Counted from the first letter of the stretch, positions 1 through 10,671 are shown. The stretch is DNA of 40,129 bases from Verrucomicrobiota bacterium (GCA_009886045.1 VFJO01000171.1:1-40129); one strand, 5' to 3'. Notes: generated by a model from the letters alone, not told the origin. Numbers and translations are program-made.

Positions 1-1
1 C

Positions 2-1372
2 GGCGTGCTCTACGTTCTGGACGAACCCACAATCGGTCTCCACCCAAGAGACAACGAACGTCTCCTCGATGCCCTCCAAGCATTGGCCAAAAAAGGAAAC
101 TCCCTCGTCATTGTGGAACATGATGAAGAGACGATGCGTCGAGCCGATCGCATTCTCGATCTGGGGCCAGGAGCCGGAAGCCGTGGCGGTGAGGTGATCG
201 CCTCCGGAACTCTTCAAGAAATTATCGATCATCCGCTTTCTCATACCGGCCGCGCACTCCGCGAGCCAATGAAGCACCCGCTTCGTGGAAAACGCCGCCC
301 CGCTCCCACCGAGTGGCTCGAACTCAAAGGAGCCCACCTCCACAATATTAAAAACGAGAACGTCAAAATCCCCCTTCACCGCCTCAGCGTTCTCACCGGT
401 GTCTCAGGCTCAGGCAAAAGCACACTCATCCGAGGAATCGTCGTCCCTGCAGTCCGCGACGTGCTAGCACGCAAACGTGCCCCGCTGCACTCGGACCTCC
501 ACAAAGGCATCACCGGATTTGAAGAACTCGGCGCCGTCCTCGAGGTGGACCAATCACCCATCGGCAAGACCTCCCGATCCACACCGGCAACCTACGTCAA
601 GGTCTTCGACGAAATCCGCAAAGTTTTCTCCACACTTCCCGCCGCACGGATGCGCGGCTACACGGCAAGCCGGTTCTCGTTCAACAATGAAGGCGGCCGT
701 TGCGAAGCATGCCTCGGCCAAGGTGTGATCAAACTCGAGATGAGCTTTCTTCCGACATCCTACATGCCATGTCAGGACTGCGGTGGACGCCGATACAATC
801 CAACCACCCTCGAAATTCTCTATAACGGTCAGTCCATCGGCGATGTCATGGATATGACGATCGATCAGGCAGTCGGATTTTTTACCTCACATCCCAAAAT
901 TCAACGCCCCCTCGCACTTCTGCAGGAAACTGGCCTCGGCTACCTCAAGCTGGGACAACCCAGCCCGACACTCAGCGGCGGCGAAGCCCAACGCATCAAA
1001 CTCGTCACCCAACTCACCCGCAGAGCCACACCCGGAGCCGAGGAAATCCGAACCACCCGCAAAGGAAAATCTACACTCTACGTCCTCGAAGAACCCACCA
1101 TCGGCCTCCACGCCCACGATGTCGCCCAGCTCATTAATGTCCTCCACCGCCTCGTCGATGAAGGCGGCACGGTCGTGGTCATAGAACACCACCTCGACAT
1201 CATGGCAGAGGCCGACCACATCTTGGACATCGGCCCCGAAGCTGGTGCCAACGGCGGAAAAATCATCGCCCAAGGAACCCCCGAAAAAGTTGCCTTAGCC
1301 AAGGGCAGTTGCACCGCGCCATTCCTCAAAAAAATTCTCGGCATTCAGGACCAGAAAAAAACAAAAGCGTAA
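2..1372 (+). CDS. uvrA: UvrABC system protein A, C-terminal portion (5' truncated by window edge)
   Basis: LYVLDEPTIGLHPRDN, GVSGSGKSTL, zinc-finger CEACLGQGVIKLEMSFLP..CQDCGGRRYN, and the LSGGEAQRIKL signature; reading frame is open to the window start. Confidence 0.95.
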   Translation, partial: GVLYVLDEPTIGLHPRDNERLLDALQALAKKGNSLVIVEHDEETMRRADRILDLGPGAGSRGGEVIASGTLQEIIDHPLSHTGRALREPMKHPLRGKRRPAPTEWLELKGAHLHNIKNENVKIPLHRLSVLTGVSGSGKSTLIRGIVVPAVRDVLARKRAPLHSDLHKGITGFEELGAVLEVDQSPIGKTSRSTPATYVKVFDEIRKVFSTLPAARMRGYTASRFSFNNEGGRCEACLGQGVIKLEMSFLPTSYMPCQDCGGRRYNPTTLEILYNGQSIGDVMDMTIDQAVGFFTSHPKIQRPLALLQETGLGYLKLGQPSPTLSGGEAQRIKLVTQLTRRATPGAEEIRTTRKGKSTLYVLEEPTIGLHAHDVAQLINVLHRLVDEGGTVVVIEHHLDIMAEADHILDIGPEAGANGGKIIAQGTPEKVALAKGSCTAPFLKKILGIQDQKKTKA

Positions 1373-1474
1373 CACCCTATCGCGCTTTTTTTAAAAACCT
1401 GAGGTTGATAGGGAGAGAAACAACGCATTCTCCGCGATCTGTGACCTCTGCGGTCAAGATTACTGCATTCAGTA

Positions 1475-2353
1475 CTAATCCGGCAAAATTTCCGTACCGA
1501 TTCCTGCGTTGGTAAAAATCTCGAGCAGCAGGCAATGCAGCGTGTGACCACCGATCATGTGGATTTTTCCCACTCCACGTTCCATCGCGGAAATCGCTGA
1601 GAGAACCTTTGGAATCATACCGCCTGCGATGATTTTTTGCTGAATGAGGCTTTTAACCTGCATTGCGGTAACGCTGGGAATGAGAGATTCACGATCCGAT
1701 GCGTCGCGCATAATACCTGATACGTCAGTGACATAGATGAGCTTGGCAGCCTTGAGTTCCGCTGCCAGTGCCGCCGCCGCGATGTCGGCATTGATATTTA
1801 AAACGATCCCATCCGGCGTGGCCCCGATCGGGCTGATGACCGGAACAATTTCGTGACTCAACGCTTCTCTCACCAACTTGGCATTAACCTCCTGAGCCTC
1901 GCCGACAAAACCGATTTCAACCACCTCCCCATCGATCACAGCCTGTTTCTGCAATTGGCGGGCGATGAAGACATCCTTCCCAGAGAATCCTTTGGCATGG
2001 CCACCAAATCCCTTGATCGTTGAAACGATGGAAGGGTTGATCTCCTTGTCGAGTGTGGACTCCACAATCCCGATTGCTGTGGCATTTGTTGCCCGAAGAC
2101 CCTCGATGAAGTAGGCCTTCAATCCGGCATCCTTCATGCGAGCGGTGATGGCCTTGCCACCTCCGTGCACCAAGACAGGATTGATGCCAACAGCCTCGAG
2201 AAAAACCACGTCGCGAAGGAATTTTTCAACGATGTGCTCGTCTTCCATCGCAGATCCACCGTATTTGATCACGAAGGTCTGTCCCCGATATTTCTGAATA
2301 TAAGGGAGCGCCTCGATCAGGCACTCAGAGCGTAATTCGGGAGTCGTAAGCAT
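1475..2353 (-). CDS. argB: acetylglutamate kinase
   Basis: FVIKYGGSAMED..., PVLVHGGGKAI, NINADIAAAALA, adjacent to argJ and argC. Confidence 0.95.
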   Translation of the reverse strand: MLTTPELRSECLIEALPYIQKYRGQTFVIKYGGSAMEDEHIVEKFLRDVVFLEAVGINPVLVHGGGKAITARMKDAGLKAYFIEGLRATNATAIGIVESTLDKEINPSIVSTIKGFGGHAKGFSGKDVFIARQLQKQAVIDGEVVEIGFVGEAQEVNAKLVREALSHEIVPVISPIGATPDGIVLNINADIAAAALAAELKAAKLIYVTDVSGIMRDASDRESLIPSVTAMQVKSLIQQKIIAGGMIPKVLSAISAMERGVGKIHMIGGHTLHCLLLEIFTNAGIGTEILPD

Positions 2354-2357
2354 GGTC

Positions 2358-3545
2358 TTATTCCCCCAAGTTCAATCTCACATATTCCTCAGTGAGATCT
2401 GTGGTCCACACATAGTAGCTGCCTTTGCCGAGTTTGAGATCAACCGTGACCTTAAAGGATTTTTTTGCAGCGACCGCGCGGAGTTTTTCAAACGGAGTGT
2501 GAGACGCAATACCGTTTTTAACCGAAGCAAGCTTGTCATAAAAAATGTCTACTTTCGCGTCATCAATCTTCACGCCGCAATATCCCACCGCATCGAGAAT
2601 TCGGCCCCAGTTTGGATCGCCGCCAGCCCAGGCGCACTTCACCAACGTGGAGTTCGCTATGGCCTCAGCAGCAGTGCGCGCCTCTTTGTCATTCGCGGCG
2701 CCTATCAGTTCCACTTCGACGAAACGCGAAACGCCCTCCCCGTCACTCACGATCATTCGCGCCAAGGTGCGCGTCACCTCGTCGAGGGCCTGACCAAATG
2801 CAGACATATCAGGCGTGCAAGCGCTCAGCCCGTTGGAGAGCAGGATGACCGTGTCATTCGTGCTCATGTCGCCATCGATGGTGATGCGATTAAAGGAATT
2901 TGCCACGGAACGTTTCAGCTCAGCTCGAAGCACTGGTTGGCTGAGATCGGCATCCGTGGTCACCACGCAAAGCATAGTAGCCATGTTCGGATCGATCATT
3001 CCTGCACCTTTGGCAATACCTCCCACTCGAAACGAACCCTTGCCTGTCTTCACCTCGACAGCAAATTCCTTGGCGAAGGTATCACTTGTCATTATGGCCG
3101 TAGCCGACGCAAGGCTGCCAGTGCGGTTCGGTTTCAACAAGGCAATACCTTTGGCAATACGATCCATCGGCAAGGGAACCCCGATTCGGCCAGTCGAACA
3201 GACGAGCACTTCTTTTGACTTCAATCCCAGCAGGCTTCCGGCAGCGTCACACATGGCACGCGCATCCTGAATCCCAGCTTCACCAGTACAGGCGTTCGCA
3301 TTGCCGCTATTGAGAATCACGGCACGCTGCCTCCCGGTTTTGAGATGTTCAGCAGAAACGCGAATAGGTGCGGCTTTGACTTTATTCGTGGTGAACGTGG
3401 CCGCCGAGAATGATGGTGCCTCTGAAAAAACAACCGCCACATCGTCACGTGTCACGCTGCCCGTTTTAATTCCACACCCAGAGGCTCCCGCGAAAAAGCC
3501 CCTTGCAGCACAGACGCCGCCCTTGATTTTTTTTATTTCGATCAT
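2358..3545 (-). CDS. argJ: bifunctional glutamate N-acetyltransferase/amino-acid N-acetyltransferase
   Basis: ArgJ pattern including the autocleavage region GGIAKGAGMIDPNMATMLCVVTTDA. Confidence 0.95.
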   Translation of the reverse strand: MIEIKKIKGGVCAARGFFAGASGCGIKTGSVTRDDVAVVFSEAPSFSAATFTTNKVKAAPIRVSAEHLKTGRQRAVILNSGNANACTGEAGIQDARAMCDAAGSLLGLKSKEVLVCSTGRIGVPLPMDRIAKGIALLKPNRTGSLASATAIMTSDTFAKEFAVEVKTGKGSFRVGGIAKGAGMIDPNMATMLCVVTTDADLSQPVLRAELKRSVANSFNRITIDGDMSTNDTVILLSNGLSACTPDMSAFGQALDEVTRTLARMIVSDGEGVSRFVEVELIGAANDKEARTAAEAIANSTLVKCAWAGGDPNWGRILDAVGYCGVKIDDAKVDIFYDKLASVKNGIASHTPFEKLRAVAAKKSFKVTVDLKLGKGSYYVWTTDLTEEYVRLNLGE

Positions 3546-4579
3546 AGCAATCCAGCCGTCTCACCAAGTCCGGCCATGAGGTTGAAGTTCTGCACCGCCT
3601 GACCGGCGGCACCTTTGACTAAATTATCCTCCGTAGAGAGCAGGATGAGCCGACCCGTGCGAGCATCAAACCTTGCCGAGATATCGCAGAAATTTGTGCC
3701 CGACACATTCTTTGTATCGGGAAGGTTTTTGGAAACTCTCACGAACGGTTCATCAGCATAAGCGGACTCAAGTGCTGAGAGAATTTTTTCCTCCGCAACC
3801 CCATCGGCAAGCCGAGTAAAGATCGTTGTATGGATGCCTCGCGTCATCGGTGCCAAGTGCGGAACAAAAGTAATCGTAACCTGTCGAGAGGCAGCCAAGG
3901 AGAGCTCCTGCTCTATTTCAGAAAGGTGTCGGTGCTTAGGGAGCCCATACGCACGCAGGCTCTCATTGCACTCACCGAAAAGAAGCGCCGCCTCCGCCTT
4001 GCGTCCCGCTCCGCTGACCCCGCTGGCACTCGCGACAGCAATATCCCGGAAATCAATCAGACCCGCCCTCAAGAGAGGAACAAGAACGAGAAGCACCGAT
4101 GTTGGATAGCAGCCCGCAGAGCCCACAAGTTTTGCAGTCCGGATTTCCTCTCGATGCAACTCAGGCAGTCCATAGATTGCTTCGGGAAGTAGTTCCACAG
4201 CGGGATGCTCTTCTCCATAAAATTCTCGGTAAACCTCAGCATTACGCAAACGAAAATCCGCGCTCAAATCAACGATTCGCTTACCTGCCCGCCAAAGCGG
4301 AACGGCGTACTCGGCCGCAAGCCCATGGGGAAGCGCTAGAAAGTAAAACTCAGCGCCGCATTTCAAAAGCAAGTCCATCGAAGATTCGATAAAAACCAAA
4401 TTGGAAAACTCCCTCACAGACGAAAGGCGAGGCAGAACTTCGCCAACAGGCTTGCCTGCATGCTGACGCGAAGTCACAGCCATGACTTGGACATCAGGAT
4501 GTCCTGCAAGAATCGAACAGAGTTCCTCCCCCGAGTATCCGTTGGCACCCACAATCGCGACAGGAACTTTAGCACTCAT
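3542..4579 (-). CDS. argC: N-acetyl-gamma-glutamyl-phosphate reductase
   Basis: VAIVGANGYSGEEL, catalytic GSAGCYPTS, 4-bp overlap with argJ. Confidence 0.95.
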   Translation of the reverse strand: MSAKVPVAIVGANGYSGEELCSILAGHPDVQVMAVTSRQHAGKPVGEVLPRLSSVREFSNLVFIESSMDLLLKCGAEFYFLALPHGLAAEYAVPLWRAGKRIVDLSADFRLRNAEVYREFYGEEHPAVELLPEAIYGLPELHREEIRTAKLVGSAGCYPTSVLLVLVPLLRAGLIDFRDIAVASASGVSGAGRKAEAALLFGECNESLRAYGLPKHRHLSEIEQELSLAASRQVTITFVPHLAPMTRGIHTTIFTRLADGVAEEKILSALESAYADEPFVRVSKNLPDTKNVSGTNFCDISARFDARTGRLILLSTEDNLVKGAAGQAVQNFNLMAGLGETAGLL

Positions 4580-4585
4580 AAGCGA

Positions 4586-5908
4586 TCAGGCTGCGGCTTT
4601 TGTAAAGGCGCGCTCGAAGCGTGCCAGCGTGCGGTCCTTACCGAGAACGACAAACATTTCATAGAGACCCGGGCCAACCGACCTTCCACTCACTGCGACA
4701 CGAGCGGGATGAACCAACTCACCCGTTTTGACTCCAAGAGTCGCCGCCGTCTCCTTCAGCGCGGCTTCCAAGGAAGCAGGTGTCCACTCGCTCAAATTCT
4801 CCAGCGTGGTGCGGAGAGCCTGAAGACGAACAACCGCACCCGCTTTGTTAAGGCTTTTTTCAACTGCCTCTGAATCAAAAGCGAAGTCTTCCGTGAAAAG
4901 GAATCCAATCCAATCCGGGACGTCACTCAGGTGTTTGACCTTTGGCTTCACAATAGCCAGCGCCGCCAGCAGTGATTCATCTGTGCCATAGGCGATACCA
5001 GCCTTTTCGACAAACGGCTTCGCCAACTCCACGAAACGCTCAAAGCTCATCGAAAGAATATGCTGACCATTCAGCCAAAAACATTTGTCCAAATCAAAAA
5101 TCGCATTGCGGCGATTAATCTTATCGATGTCAAACACAGCAAGAATCTCCTCCATCGTCAGCTTCTCGCGATTGTCGCCTGGCGACCAACCTAGCAGGCA
5201 AAGGTAGTTCACCACAGCCTCTGGAGTGTAGCCGTGCTCCATGAAATGCATGATACTAGATCCCCCATCGCGCTTACTCAGCTTCTTGCCCTCATGATTC
5301 AGGATGAGCGGAATATGGCCAAAGACCGGGGGTTTCTCGCCGAGTGCGTTGTAAAGTTCGACATGCTTCGGCGTGTTGGAAAGGTGGTCCTCACCACGAA
5401 TGACATGCGTGAGTTTCATCTCAATGTCGTCCACAACATTCACAAAATGAAAAATCCAGGATCCATCGGGACGACGGATCGTCATGTCAGGATGCGTTGC
5501 CGGATTCGACATATCGAACTCAATACGCCCGCACACCATATCCTCGACGGGCACCGATTTGCGCGGAGAACGAAAACGGATCGCCCCGCCATCCTCGTAC
5601 ACGTGCCCTCCAAGCTCCAAACGAGTCAGGTATTTGGCATAGATGTCCGAACGCTCACTCTGCCGATAAGGGCCAAACTCCCCCCCTTTGTCAGGTCCCT
5701 CATCCCAATCCAGTCCCAACCACTTCAATCCATCATAAATAACTTGGTGAGCCTCCTCCGTATTGCGTTTCTCATCCGTATCCTCAATCCGAAGAATAAA
5801 CTTACCACCATGGCGGCGCGCATAGAGCCAATTGAAAAGAGCAGTGCGCCCCCCACCCACATGAAGATAGCCAGTCGGCGAAGGAGCAAATCGAGTACGA
5901 ACAGTCAT
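4586..5908 (-). CDS. gltX: glutamyl-tRNA synthetase
   Basis: MTVRTRFAPSPTGYLHVGGGRTALFNW and KLSKRDGG motifs. Start placed at M31 of the ORF-track protein (5908); the upstream 30 residues run through a palindromic repeat. Confidence 0.95.
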   Translation of the reverse strand: MTVRTRFAPSPTGYLHVGGGRTALFNWLYARRHGGKFILRIEDTDEKRNTEEAHQVIYDGLKWLGLDWDEGPDKGGEFGPYRQSERSDIYAKYLTRLELGGHVYEDGGAIRFRSPRKSVPVEDMVCGRIEFDMSNPATHPDMTIRRPDGSWIFHFVNVVDDIEMKLTHVIRGEDHLSNTPKHVELYNALGEKPPVFGHIPLILNHEGKKLSKRDGGSSIMHFMEHGYTPEAVVNYLCLLGWSPGDNREKLTMEEILAVFDIDKINRRNAIFDLDKCFWLNGQHILSMSFERFVELAKPFVEKAGIAYGTDESLLAALAIVKPKVKHLSDVPDWIGFLFTEDFAFDSEAVEKSLNKAGAVVRLQALRTTLENLSEWTPASLEAALKETAATLGVKTGELVHPARVAVSGRSVGPGLYEMFVVLGKDRTLARFERAFTKAAA

Positions 5909-5972
5909 CTGCACACAAAACGGGATTACCACCCAGAACTCAAGATAGGAAAAATAAATCCCAACCAAACCG

Positions 5973-6008
5973 AACCAAAAAAATGAACGATCGTTCATTT
6001 TTTTGGTT
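5973..6008. repeat. Dispersed palindrome copy 1: AACCAAAAAAATGAACGATCGTTCATTTTTTTGGTT (36 bp perfect inverted repeat)
   Basis: Read directly; centre between 5990 and 5991. Lies between the divergent gltX and PaaX-like genes, about 33 bp upstream of the PaaX-like start codon. Confidence 0.97.
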
Positions 6009-6041
6009 TGATGAAGTCGTAGTGGGTGCTATTCCGAGAGC

Positions 6042-6794
6042 ATGAAACCGAAGACGGAGTTGTTTCTCTACACCTTGCTCTGGGGCGTGAACATTGTGGC
6101 ACGCCCAACTTTCCACTCGATGAACGAATCGTTCGAAGGTTGGTCCTGGCGAAACGGCCTGTTAAGACGAGTTCAACGCCTTGAGCAAGAAGGCTTAGTT
6201 TCAGTCGATGAACGTCTAGGAGAAAAAATAATCACCCTCACACAAAAGGGAAGACTTTTGGCGCTGGGCGGGTTCGATCCAGTAGTTTTTTGGAACTCCG
6301 AGTGGGACGGCAAATGGCGAATCATCAGCTTCGATCTCCCTGAATCAAAACGAAAGCTTAGACACGCACTCAGGCTCACACTAAGGAATCAAAACTTTGG
6401 TTGCCTCCAACGCAGCATATGGATCACGCCGCATCACTTGGAAAATAAACTTCGCGAAAAAGGCATTGAACTCAAAAACCATAAAGGGTTCGCGATTATG
6501 GAAGGGATTTTTCTAGGAGGCGCCGACAATAAATCCATCGTAGAAAGCGCCTGGAATTTCGACCACATCAACAACCTTTATTCCCGACACCGCGCAATTC
6601 TCCAAGAATCTCGCTCCTCCGAATGCAAGGAAGAAATTTTTAACGAATGGGCAAAACGGGAGTTGAATCTCTGGCGAGAAGTTATCCACATGGACCCATT
6701 CCTTCCGCGCCAACTTCTGCCTCGAGGATATCAAGGAATCAAAGGCTGGGAGTTAAGAATGAAAGTGCTAGGCAACCTTAAAAAGGTATTTTAA
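6042..6794 (+). CDS. PaaX-like family protein (N-terminal wHTH, central Cas2-like domain, PaaX C-terminal motif)
   Basis: WDGKWRIISFDLPESKRKLRHALRLTLRNQNFGCLQRSIWITPH matches the PaaX central Cas2-like region; DPFLPRQLLPRGYQGIKGW matches the PaaX C-terminus. Confidence 0.85.
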   Translation: MKPKTELFLYTLLWGVNIVARPTFHSMNESFEGWSWRNGLLRRVQRLEQEGLVSVDERLGEKIITLTQKGRLLALGGFDPVVFWNSEWDGKWRIISFDLPESKRKLRHALRLTLRNQNFGCLQRSIWITPHHLENKLREKGIELKNHKGFAIMEGIFLGGADNKSIVESAWNFDHINNLYSRHRAILQESRSSECKEEIFNEWAKRELNLWREVIHMDPFLPRQLLPRGYQGIKGWELRMKVLGNLKKVF

Positions 6795-6876
6795 AAAAAA
6801 TAAAACACACCGGTCACGCAAGGGGCTTGTTGATCCAATAACAACCGACTTTCAGATTCAATGGACGCACACCTTA

Positions 6877-6910
6877 ACCAAAAAAATGAACGATCGTTCA
6901 TTTTTTTGGT
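6877..6910. repeat. Dispersed palindrome copy 2: ACCAAAAAAATGAACGATCGTTCATTTTTTTGGT (34 bp perfect inverted repeat)
   Basis: Read directly; centre between 6893 and 6894, 82 bp downstream of the PaaX-like stop codon. Confidence 0.97.
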
Positions 6911-6974
6911 ATAGCGCAAAGAAAAGCCTGTCTGTTATTGAGGCCGGATTAATTCCAATGTCTCTTGGCGAAAC

Positions 6975-7024
6975 CGATCCATAAGACGCTTTTTGCGAGA
7001 CGCACACATGCCTCTTATGGATCG
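6975..7024. repeat. Inverted repeat CGATCCATAAGA ... TCTTATGGATCG (12-bp arms, 26-nt loop)
   Basis: Arms at 6975-6986 and 7013-7024, exact reverse complements. Confidence 0.85.
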
Positions 7025-7124
7025 ATTTACGGGCGCAGGCTGGATGTATGCCCGGCATTTCATAAATCCAGAGGCAATAGATGGTTGTGAGAGGGTTCGA
7101 GTTTTTCGGCTTCTCTCCGCACTT

Positions 7125-7162
7125 GAACCATTTTTATCGACGATCGTTCATTTTTTTGGGCG
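7125..7162. repeat. Dispersed palindrome copy 3, one arm decayed
   Basis: Right arm and core ACGATCGTTCATTTTTTTGG (7140-7159) intact; left arm GAACCATTTTTATCGACGA keeps outer GAACCA and inner ACGA at consensus spacing. Confidence 0.75.
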
Positions 7163-7209
7163 ATCGGAAGGCGGTTGGGTGGATCAGTTTTTTGTTGATG
7201 GGCCTCGGG

Positions 7210-8097
7210 TTATTTTATTTCAAAGTGGTCCCATCCGCTAGGCCAGTCGGTGGGAGCAGGTCGTGGGGGGGTGAGTGAGCCAATTTCGGTAAGGCGGGTT
7301 TTGGGAAACGCAGTGGGCCACTTTTTTCGGAGGAGCACGGCTTGGGCTGGAGGGACGGCGAGAAGGAGTTCGTAGTCTTCGCCATCGGATAATGCCGCTC
7401 GAATATCGAATCCCTTGCGGGAAGGAATTTTTGCGTAGTCGACTTTGAACCCACATCCACTCGCCCTCGCGAGACGGGGCAGATCGGCGCCGAGTCCATC
7501 ACTGATATCCATCATGGCGGATGGGTGTATATTTTTGGCAAGCCAGCGACCCTCCTCGAGGCGGGGGATGAATTTTAAATGGTGACCGGCAATCGAGCCG
7601 CCGAGTTGGCCAGTAACGAAGAGGATATCGCCTGGGTTCCCGCCAGCGCGGGTAAGAAGGTGTTTCGAATTGATTTGTCCGGTGAGCATCACGGAGACGG
7701 CGATACCCGATTTTTGGCGGGACATCTCGCCGCCTGCGATAGTCACGCCGAAACGCCGCGCTGCCCGGCCTAGTCCGCGGTAGAATTTTTTCCAGTAGGC
7801 GGAATCAAGATCTGGCGGAGAAAAGAAGGTGATGAGGGCTTCAGTTGGTGTACCACCCATGGCTGCGATGTCGCTAAGCGGCCGGCAAAGGGCTTTCCAA
7901 CCCACTTTTGCAGGATCGTGCGACCTCAGGAAATGAACATCCTCCGCTATACAGTCAGTCTTGAGCAGGATGAGTGTGCCGGGCTTTCCTCCTTTGATGG
8001 CGGCGCAGTCATCACCAGGGCCAAGCGGTTGGTTTTGCGTGACCGGGACGAGGCGCAGCAATCCGTTGAGTAATTTATCCTCAGCGCAGATTTTCAT
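7210..8097 (-). CDS. thiL: thiamine-monophosphate kinase
   Basis: GPGDDCAAI, KTDCIAEDVHF, CRPLSDIAAMGGTPTEALITF, MMDISDGLGADLPRLA; start chosen at MKICAED. Confidence 0.92.
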   Translation of the reverse strand: MKICAEDKLLNGLLRLVPVTQNQPLGPGDDCAAIKGGKPGTLILLKTDCIAEDVHFLRSHDPAKVGWKALCRPLSDIAAMGGTPTEALITFFSPPDLDSAYWKKFYRGLGRAARRFGVTIAGGEMSRQKSGIAVSVMLTGQINSKHLLTRAGGNPGDILFVTGQLGGSIAGHHLKFIPRLEEGRWLAKNIHPSAMMDISDGLGADLPRLARASGCGFKVDYAKIPSRKGFDIRAALSDGEDYELLLAVPPAQAVLLRKKWPTAFPKTRLTEIGSLTPPRPAPTDWPSGWDHFEIK

Positions 8098-8879
8098 TTC
8101 ATCAGATCTGGCCATTGAAGAGTGCCGTAGATGCTGAGCCCATTGAAACCCGCATGTAGTAGAATAGGGGCCCAGAGCGAGCCTGTCTTTTCATAAAGCA
8201 GCGATAGCCCAACAGCAAGAATCACCAATCCAGCAAGAGACGGGATATGACCATGTATGAGTGCAAAAAGAAGAGATGAAACGGCGATGGCAGTAATCCT
8301 GCCTCCCACTTGCCTAAGAATGCCATAAAGACATCCCCGAAAAATAAGTTCCTCGGTGAGCGGTGCTGCAACGACTGCAATCAAAACAACGAAAAGACGA
8401 TCCTTGAGAGTTTGATGCTCTACGAGGAATGACACGATGGGTTGCGGAGCAGTTTGTGGTCCGCACCAGGTGTAACCAAGCCACTGTGCGGCATAAATCA
8501 GAGGCATAAGGATGACTAGCGTGGTAAGCACAGCGAGAAGACCGTTTCTCCATGAAACCCATCGGAGACCAAATGCTTCAACGGGATTTATATTTCGAAA
8601 AACTAGAAATCCGATGATCAAGAGAACGATTGCAGAATAGAGGCCGAGCGCGGATTCAATGGCTTTGAGATCAATCGTCCCGGCTGGGCCTGTGAACGCA
8701 GGAATCGCCATGAGCAGAAAAAAAACCACCACGCCTGTGATGAAAAGAGACTCCGGCCACTTCCAGATTACGGAGGGAAAGGGATTCTCACTCGCCAGAG
8801 CGCTCCTTGCCGCCTGTGACGCCCATTTCAAGTATAAGAGGCCCAAGAAGAGCAGAATAGCGAATTTCAGGACAACCAT
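8094..8879 (-). CDS. CPBP family intramembrane glutamic endopeptidase
   Basis: Hydrophobic helices and EELIFRGCLYGIL / FALIHGH motifs; overlaps thiL start. Confidence 0.85.
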   Translation of the reverse strand: MVVLKFAILLFLGLLYLKWASQAARSALASENPFPSVIWKWPESLFITGVVVFFLLMAIPAFTGPAGTIDLKAIESALGLYSAIVLLIIGFLVFRNINPVEAFGLRWVSWRNGLLAVLTTLVILMPLIYAAQWLGYTWCGPQTAPQPIVSFLVEHQTLKDRLFVVLIAVVAAPLTEELIFRGCLYGILRQVGGRITAIAVSSLLFALIHGHIPSLAGLVILAVGLSLLYEKTGSLWAPILLHAGFNGLSIYGTLQWPDLMK

Positions 8880-8934
8880 ACCTAGAGAGTGCTAGGAGAA
8901 TCCGAGTGAGCCAACCTGCAGTGGCTTAAGTTGA

Positions 8935-10575
<1,641 letters not shown>

Positions 10576-10671
10576 TCACAGTGTGGCAACGAGAATTGAA
10601 TTCGAATTGGGACGGGCACGGAGAAGTTACCGACTTGTCAAATCGGCAGTAATCTTGGAGTAAGAAGGAGT

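Noticed and set aside
2352-3218. 288-aa plus-strand ORF antisense to argJ
   Set aside because: Shadow ORF opposite a clear ArgJ; no recognisable domain.
4586-5998. gltX starting at 5998 as in the ORF track
   Set aside because: The first 30 residues are not GluRS-like and run through the dispersed palindrome; MTVRTRFAPSPTG at 5908 is the normal start.
5971-7162. CRISPR array or cas locus, because the PaaX-like protein has a Cas2-like domain and repeats flank it
   Set aside because: The repeats are not regularly spaced, there are no spacers, and no cas1 or effector gene is present; PaaX proteins have Cas2-like folds without CRISPR function.
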